NCBI RefSeq assembly: GCF_000949455.1
Contig: NZ_JXXK01000010.1
Span: 45,080-109,079, forward strand
DNA length: 64,000 nucleotides
Reading direction: 5' to 3'
Origin: Ruthenibacterium lactatiformans
GTDB taxonomy: Bacteria; Bacillota; Clostridia; Oscillospirales; Ruminococcaceae
The notes below the pieces were generated by a model. The model had not been told where the DNA came from. It ran no database searches and saw nothing but the letters and a program-made list of their open reading frames with translations. Shown one piece after another: positions 59,757-64,000 of this stretch. Positions within the stretch are counted from its first letter, which is position 1. Each line of letters opens with the position of its first letter. Made by a program: the position numbers and the translations under genes.

Positions 59757-60830
59757 CTAAGCGGCCATCTGGTTAATTCGGCTCCACTGCCGCGCCGGCA
59801 TGGAAAGAATGTTGTAGCCAATGCCTTCCAGAGCAGTCGCCCGGTCATAATCCTGGACATCCTGGCTGTGGCGGGTCACGGCGTTGGACAGACCATATAA
59901 AGTCAGATCATTGCCTTCGATCAGCCGCTGCAGAACACCGGAGCTTTCATCGTCCGTGATATGGAAATCTTTGCTGACGAGCTTCACAATGCCAGGAACA
60001 TCGACAGTATTCATGCGAGCATTCTTGGCTTCCCGCATCATGTTGACCACACGGGTAAAGCGAACCTCATCTACCACGGCCCGAACAGTGTCCTGGATCT
60101 TCATGGCGAACGCCTTGTCCTCAGCTTCCAGTGTCTTATCCGAGTACAGTTGGTAATTCTCCGATACCTCGTTGACACGCCCCACATGGTTACGGCGGGT
60201 CTGCGCATCGTTTACCACCATGCCGTTGCTGCACACCAAGCGGTAGACCAATGGCTGGATATTCACCGAGCCGAGGCCCACCTCACTGTTGCTGATGATG
60301 ATGCCGGACTGAACGATGTCACCAGGCACGACCTCAGCCTCCAGGCGGGTATTGACCACTTTGATGTACATACGGCTCTCGGTGAGCTGGCAGCTCTCGA
60401 AATGCATCCCGTCCATGTCCTGAAGGACAGGGAGGACAATGCCCGCAATATCCAGATTGTCAATACGCCGGTAGCGGGTACTGAGAAATGCACGCGCCGT
60501 ACCTCCGATGGTCCGAACCAAACGGACGGAGGGATCGCGCTGGAACCAGGCGTTCACGTTCTGCGCCAGCAGTTCAGGATACTCCTCCAGCATCTTGTCA
60601 TAGTAGGACGCCGGAATTTTCAGGTGGGTACCGATCTGCCGGTGGGCGATGGAATTGATCTCCAACGGCTCCAGCGCCGGGACACCGGGCTGGTCATAGG
60701 CATTGAGATACAGCTTCGAGCCATACGGCTCCAGACTGAGGTTGCGGGTGTCCAGCGCATAGTCGGCTTTTAAGTCGGCCTGGCGCTGGATCTCCTTTGC
60801 CATGTCCACAAGACTGATCCCAGATTTCAT
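59757..60830 (-). CDS. DUF932 phage/plasmid-like protein
   Basis: A 357-aa DUF932 member. The conserved heart is RTIGGTARAFLSTRYRRIDN, then GIIISNSEVGLGSVNIQPLV and RLVCSNGMVV. Family members occur on phages, plasmids and ICEs, but their activity is not known. GGAAGG precedes the ATG. It lies between the frameshifted Cys protein and a membrane protein in the SSB-led cluster. Confidence 0.88.
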   Translation of the reverse strand: MKSGISLVDMAKEIQRQADLKADYALDTRNLSLEPYGSKLYLNAYDQPGVPALEPLEINSIAHRQIGTHLKIPASYYDKMLEEYPELLAQNVNAWFQRDPSVRLVRTIGGTARAFLSTRYRRIDNLDIAGIVLPVLQDMDGMHFESCQLTESRMYIKVVNTRLEAEVVPGDIVQSGIIISNSEVGLGSVNIQPLVYRLVCSNGMVVNDAQTRRNHVGRVNEVSENYQLYSDKTLEAEDKAFAMKIQDTVRAVVDEVRFTRVVNMMREAKNARMNTVDVPGIVKLVSKDFHITDDESSGVLQRLIEGNDLTLYGLSNAVTRHSQDVQDYDRATALEGIGYNILSMPARQWSRINQMAA

Positions 60831-60862
60831 ATTATTTCACTTCCTTCCTGCAGCAATAGTGG

Positions 60863-61678
60863 TCACCAGGAGACCTGAATGCCCTGTGTCGTTGTTTCAG
60901 CCGCCAGACCATTGCTCTCCAGCACCTCCACCAGACGAGGCCAATAGACCTTTGCCGGAAAATTGGAGAGGTGTTCCTGCGGAACAAGCTCTTCGCCCTG
61001 CTGAATGCAAATATCGCCGTTTTCTTTCAGCGTGAGCTTGCTGTGCCCACGGGAGTTCAGGTCAGCGATCAGCGTTTCCATGACCGTGCGCCCGTTGTTT
61101 TCATACCAGATACGCGGATCGACGGGCTGCTTGTTGGGCGGAATGTCGGCCTGTTCGTCCTGCTCCGCCCCTGCTTTGGTGAGCGGCACGATCTTGAGCA
61201 GGTCACAACGGATCGTTGCGTCTTTGCCAAATGTGATGTCGGCGTGGTCAAACGCCTCCACATTGTAAAGGCGGATGCGCCCAGTACCATTTCCACGGAT
61301 CAGATCCACCGGCCGCTTTTCACACCACTCGAAGCAGGCGTTGGAAAACGATGAACGCAGATAGGTCAGAATCCGATGGTTGGCATAGCGGAGCAGCAGA
61401 TCATCCGGTACTGGTGCTTCAATTTCCGGCACCGTAAAGGTGTTCTGTGCGATGCCCTCGGCATGGAGCTGACGCTCTCGATGCTGGCGCTGGCGGCGGC
61501 GCTTGGCCTGCTGCATATACGGGAGCAGGAGGATCAGCACGATCCAAAGCCCCCAGAGGGTGAATACCCCAATCAACAGCCATGCTTGCCAGGGCCCGCG
61601 AACCAGAGCCATGATAGCGATGACAGCACCTATCAGGATCGTAATGCTGCCACTCAAAAGTCCCTTGTCATTACTCAT
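60863..61678 (-). CDS. two-pass membrane protein (271 aa)
   Basis: Two N-terminal helices (SITILIGAVIAIMALVRG, AWLLIGVFTLWGLWIVLILL) with a short loop, then a basic linker (QQAKRRRQRQHRERQLHAEG) and a 190-residue cytoplasmic domain with strands and helices. The start at 61678 follows AAGGA. Topology suggests a membrane-anchored partner for DNA or regulatory proteins of the cluster. Family unknown. Confidence 0.7.
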   Translation of the reverse strand: MSNDKGLLSGSITILIGAVIAIMALVRGPWQAWLLIGVFTLWGLWIVLILLLPYMQQAKRRRQRQHRERQLHAEGIAQNTFTVPEIEAPVPDDLLLRYANHRILTYLRSSFSNACFEWCEKRPVDLIRGNGTGRIRLYNVEAFDHADITFGKDATIRCDLLKIVPLTKAGAEQDEQADIPPNKQPVDPRIWYENNGRTVMETLIADLNSRGHSKLTLKENGDICIQQGEELVPQEHLSNFPAKVYWPRLVEVLESNGLAAETTTQGIQVSW

Positions 61679-61716
61679 GTGGTTACCGTCCTTTCTTTCG
61701 ATTTTTGCCTGAAAAC

Positions 61717-61776
61717 AAAAAAAGAGGGACCGCACCAAGCTTCAGTTCATTCTGAAAACTTGATACGGTCCCTCTT
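61717..61776 (-). terminator. terminator after ssb
   Basis: AAGAGGGACCG (61720-61730) pairs with CGGTCCCTCTT (61766-61776) around a long loop containing a second small stem; the minus strand then reads TTTTTTTG. It may split SSB from the following genes or be leaky. Confidence 0.7.
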
Positions 61777-61788
61777 ACAGCGCCGGAT

Positions 61789-62196
61789 CTATTCCGGCAG
61801 GGATTCGCGGTCACCGTCCATTACCTCGGAAGGCGCTGGAGCGGTTGCCGCTGTGTCGGAGTCATGCTGCTCACATTCAGTCTTCGCTCTGGAGGTTTGC
61901 CCAGGAAGAAATCCAAAGTCCGTCAGCCATATTTTCAGCTTCTTAACTGTGGTTCCGTCCTTTTGGCGTACATCCACCAGCTTTTGCGATCCAGTGAGCC
62001 AAATCATGCTTCCCTTTTTGATTTTGAGCCTTACGAGCCGGGCAACTTGGTCGCCGCGAGCCCACACTTGGTAGAAGTCCGGCGGGTTGTTGCCGGAACG
62101 CTCCATCAGGTCAAAACAGACATACGGCTGTTTTGACTGGCTCTCTTTTGGGACAAGATCGTGCATGACCCGGCCAAATACATGGATTTGTGCCAT
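61789..62196 (-). CDS. ssb: single-stranded DNA-binding protein
   Basis: A 135-aa OB-fold protein. MAQIHVFGRVMHDLVPKESQ, QPYVCFDLMERS, DFYQVWARGDQVARLVRLKI and GSMIWLTGSQKL match the strand layout of SSB. The acidic tail (VMDGDRESLPE) lacks the canonical DDDIPF tip. The first gene of the minus-strand cluster, behind a strong promoter at 62404-62432, consistent with a role in element replication or transfer. Confidence 0.82.
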   Translation of the reverse strand: MAQIHVFGRVMHDLVPKESQSKQPYVCFDLMERSGNNPPDFYQVWARGDQVARLVRLKIKKGSMIWLTGSQKLVDVRQKDGTTVKKLKIWLTDFGFLPGQTSRAKTECEQHDSDTAATAPAPSEVMDGDRESLPE

Positions 62197-62217
62197 AACA
62201 CTTCCTTTCTTCGCCGT

Positions 62218-62464
62218 CGGCGTTAATATCTATATATAAAAAGTGCCAGCAGATATCGGCCCTGAATGGGCGCAACGATACCACTGACACTTGATACAGC
62301 ATACAAACTTAACTGCGTGTGCAATGCAAGGGTTTTGGCCTCGCGGTACAGATACAAGATCTGTATCCCACATGGGGAACGCACAAAAATCAATTACAAG
62401 CTAAGTGTAACACTATATCTTGCGTTTGTCAAGCGGTATAATACTATATATAGATATTTCGCCG
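62218..62464 (-). promoter_or_regulatory. ssb promoter region bounded by inverted repeats
   Basis: Minus strand TTGACA (62427-62432), 17 bases, TACACT (62404-62409). The region is bounded by a 20-base inverted repeat (62218-62238 and 62445-62464, both reading CGGCG..AATATCTATATATA). Inside, GATACAAGATCTGTATC (62351-62367) is an operator-like palindrome. No gene in 62197-62471. Confidence 0.65.
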
Positions 62465-62471
62465 TAGCGAG

Positions 62472-63077
62472 TTACAATATGTGGTTCATGTCGCGGTAGT
62501 AATCGTCCAACAGATAGAATCTCAGCTCCCTGGCCCTGGGCGTGCCATAGTTGAAGGTCAGGGCGTATAAATTGCCGGTTCCGTCCACACCGAGCGGCCC
62601 CAGCCAGCAGGTAAAAGAGTTGCCGTTAAAATACCAGAGCTGGATGTCACGATAACCATCCTCCGAGACAAGGCCGGACGAAGCCATGCGCCATGCGTCT
62701 TCATCGTCAATCATGGGATGAGAGAGAAAGCGGTGGTAGAGCTCGTCCGACAGCCCAAGGGCCTGCTGGTAAGTCAGCGGATTAGGATGGTCCAGCCACC
62801 AACGGGTGATTTCTTCAAAGGTGCGCAGATGCGGCTTAGGGTCGAGCGCATGAAATTGGCGGATGAAGGCCTTTACCTTTTCCAAATCTGCGGCAGGGGG
62901 AATTGGGATCTCGCGGACCTCATTATCCGAGAAGGAAAAGGCGATCCGTTCACCGTTTTTATCCTCCAGCATGAGTGCGGTACGGGACAGTGGAGAAACC
63001 AGAAAGTGGTCGATGGCAAAAGTGTGTTCCAGAAACTGCTGGACTTTGAATTGCTCAATGGTGTGTGGCTTGTACAT
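62472..63077 (-). CDS. hypothetical protein (201 aa)
   Basis: Not recognised. AAGGAGG upstream sets the ATG at 63077 (MYKPHTIEQFKVQQFLEHTF). Helical N-terminal part, then RTALMLEDKNGERIAFSFSD and a Tyr/Trp-rich C-terminus (RDIQLWYFNGNSFTCWLGPL). Its relation to the SSB-led cluster is unclear because the SSB promoter lies downstream of it. Confidence 0.65.
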   Translation of the reverse strand: MYKPHTIEQFKVQQFLEHTFAIDHFLVSPLSRTALMLEDKNGERIAFSFSDNEVREIPIPPAADLEKVKAFIRQFHALDPKPHLRTFEEITRWWLDHPNPLTYQQALGLSDELYHRFLSHPMIDDEDAWRMASSGLVSEDGYRDIQLWYFNGNSFTCWLGPLGVDGTGNLYALTFNYGTPRARELRFYLLDDYYRDMNHIL

Positions 63078-63263
63078 GGGGGTAAACCTCCTTTTTCAGT
63101 GTTCTACTTATTAAATAGGAAAAAGCTTCGCTTTTTCTGCAAATTGATCAAACTTTTTGAAAAAAGAAGGCATAATTCGCTTTTGCGTTCCCGGCAATAA
63201 AAGCTGGAAGATGCTTGCAAAGGCATTGCACGATAGAGATGATCTTCTCTGATCAACTTTCCT

Positions 63264-63292
63264 TTTACACAGAGCGCAGAATTTGCTATACT
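63264..63292 (+). promoter_or_regulatory. promoter of the right-end response regulator
   Basis: TTTACA (63264-63269), 17 bases, TATACT (63287-63292). The ATG follows 29 bases downstream after GGAG. In 63078-63263 I see no gene. Confidence 0.65.
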
Positions 63293-63321
63293 GAATACAT
63301 CGCGTGTTTTGGAGTGAAAAG

Positions 63322-64000
63322 ATGAACAAAATTCTAGTTTTAGAAGACGATCTTGCTTTAAGTGCCGGCCTCTGCTTTGAACTGGACAGTCAGGGCTATC
63401 TCACCGTGGCCGCTTATAACTGCCAAAAGGCCCGTCAGCTGCTGGCGGGCGATGCCTTTGATCTGGCCCTGCTGGATGTGAACCTGCCAGATGGCAGCGG
63501 CTTTGATCTGTGCCGGGAAATCAAGGCGCAGCAGTCTGATTTGCCGGTGATCTTTTTGACCGCCAATGACCTGGAGGCGGATGTGCTGAATGGATTTGAT
63601 ATGGGTGCCGAGGACTATGTTACCAAGCCCTTCAATATGCAGATCCTCCTGCGCCGGATAGAGGTGGCACTACGCCGGATGGGAGCAAAGCAGCCTGCGG
63701 CACAGGCCGACCGCTGGAGCGATGGATGGCTGACCCTGGACTTTACCGCCCTCACCGCCCAGCGAGGAGCGGAAAAACTCGCCATCACCCCAAATGAATA
63801 TAAGTTGCTCAAGACCCTCACGGAACATAGTGGACAGATCCTTACCCGGCAGGTGCTGCTGGACCGTCTGTGGGACAGCGCGGGAAACTTCATTGATGAT
63901 CACACCCTGACGGTGACCATGAACCGGCTGCGGTCCAAGATTGAGGACGAGCAGCACAGTTATATCAAGACTGTGCGGGGCATGGGCTACATCTGGACAG
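63322..64000 (+). CDS. OmpR-family response regulator, cut by the window end
   Basis: 226 codons are visible and the frame is still open. The receiver has MNKILVLEDDLALSAGL, ALLDVNLPDGSGFDLC (phospho-Asp), FLTAND and YVTKPF; the winged helix has LAITPNEYKLLKTLTEHSGQ and IKTVRGMGYIW. GGAG eight bases upstream sets the start. Similar in layout to the regulator at 47771, so the next gene outside the window is probably a histidine kinase. Confidence 0.92.
   Translation, partial: MNKILVLEDDLALSAGLCFELDSQGYLTVAAYNCQKARQLLAGDAFDLALLDVNLPDGSGFDLCREIKAQQSDLPVIFLTANDLEADVLNGFDMGAEDYVTKPFNMQILLRRIEVALRRMGAKQPAAQADRWSDGWLTLDFTALTAQRGAEKLAITPNEYKLLKTLTEHSGQILTRQVLLDRLWDSAGNFIDDHTLTVTMNRLRSKIEDEQHSYIKTVRGMGYIWT

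Noticed and set aside
59961..60773. 270-codon plus-strand frame over DUF932
   Set aside because: Antisense to the conserved DUF932 core.
1..64000. CRISPR array
   Set aside because: No short regularly spaced repeats were seen; repeats found are dispersed pairs.

Overview
The window looks like a large mobile or plasmid-like accessory region of a Gram-positive anaerobic gut Clostridia (Oscillospiraceae/Lachnospiraceae type). The reasons are strong AGGAGG ribosome binding sites, mid GC with AT-rich inserts, the gene families present (PcfJ/PcfK, DUF932, DUF4313, DUF6809, KTR-type and Tn916 Orf7/Orf8-type genes) and the absence of ribosomal or core-metabolism genes. The organism is inferred from gene style only. 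No tRNA, rRNA or CRISPR array was seen.

Layout. (1) 1-14.9 kb, plus strand: a tightly packed DNA-processing block with a CHC2/TOPRIM primase, a PcfK/AcrIIA9-like protein, a DUF7666 protein, PcfJ, a full-length NAD-dependent DNA ligase and several unknown proteins, ending in a translationally coupled trio of large unknown genes. (2) 14.9-16.4 kb: an AT-rich stretch with gene remnants. (3) 16.4-31 kb: a redox and metal cargo island. It holds HxlR/nitroreductase, two divergent ArsR-type sensors with different metal-site signatures, a Cd/Zn-type P1B-ATPase with its HMA peptide, a Cu-ATPase fused to a CopZ-like domain followed by CsoR, a MATE pump, FeoA/FeoB with a radical SAM protein and the FeoB-associated Cys-rich peptide, an ICMT-like methyltransferase and an AraC regulator. 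(4) 32-35 kb: an orphan winged-helix protein, a ParM/ParR partition pair, and a divergent XRE/SLOG pair sharing one operator. (5) 35-43.4 kb: a patchwork of mobile-element debris with an AT-rich GT4 glycosyltransferase, an IS110 transposase, Tn916-like Orf8/Orf9/Orf7/Orf8 genes, a frameshifted TetR, an M23 peptidase, a KTR remnant and repeats. (6) 43.4-48.5 kb, minus strand: response regulator, histidine kinase, ABC ATPase and FtsX-type permease. (7) 48.7-62.2 kb, minus strand: about twenty small genes, many overlapping, headed by a single-stranded DNA-binding protein behind a strong promoter, with DUF932, a sigma-like factor, a YkgJ-type protein and many unknowns. (8) 62.5-64 kb: an unknown gene and the start of a second OmpR-type response regulator that runs off the end.

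How it fits together. Primase, ligase, SSB, DUF932, PcfJ/PcfK and ParMR together suggest an element that processes and partitions its own DNA. No relaxase, VirB4 or coupling protein is in the window. The cargo is mainly metal homeostasis plus a probable antimicrobial-peptide-type sensing and export cassette. Repeated sequences bracket several modules (20.6/30.9, 29.9/34.9, 15.5/32.5 and 38.4/43.3 kb), which suggests stepwise assembly. The least explained parts are the trio at 9.6-14.9 kb and the long minus-strand cluster.
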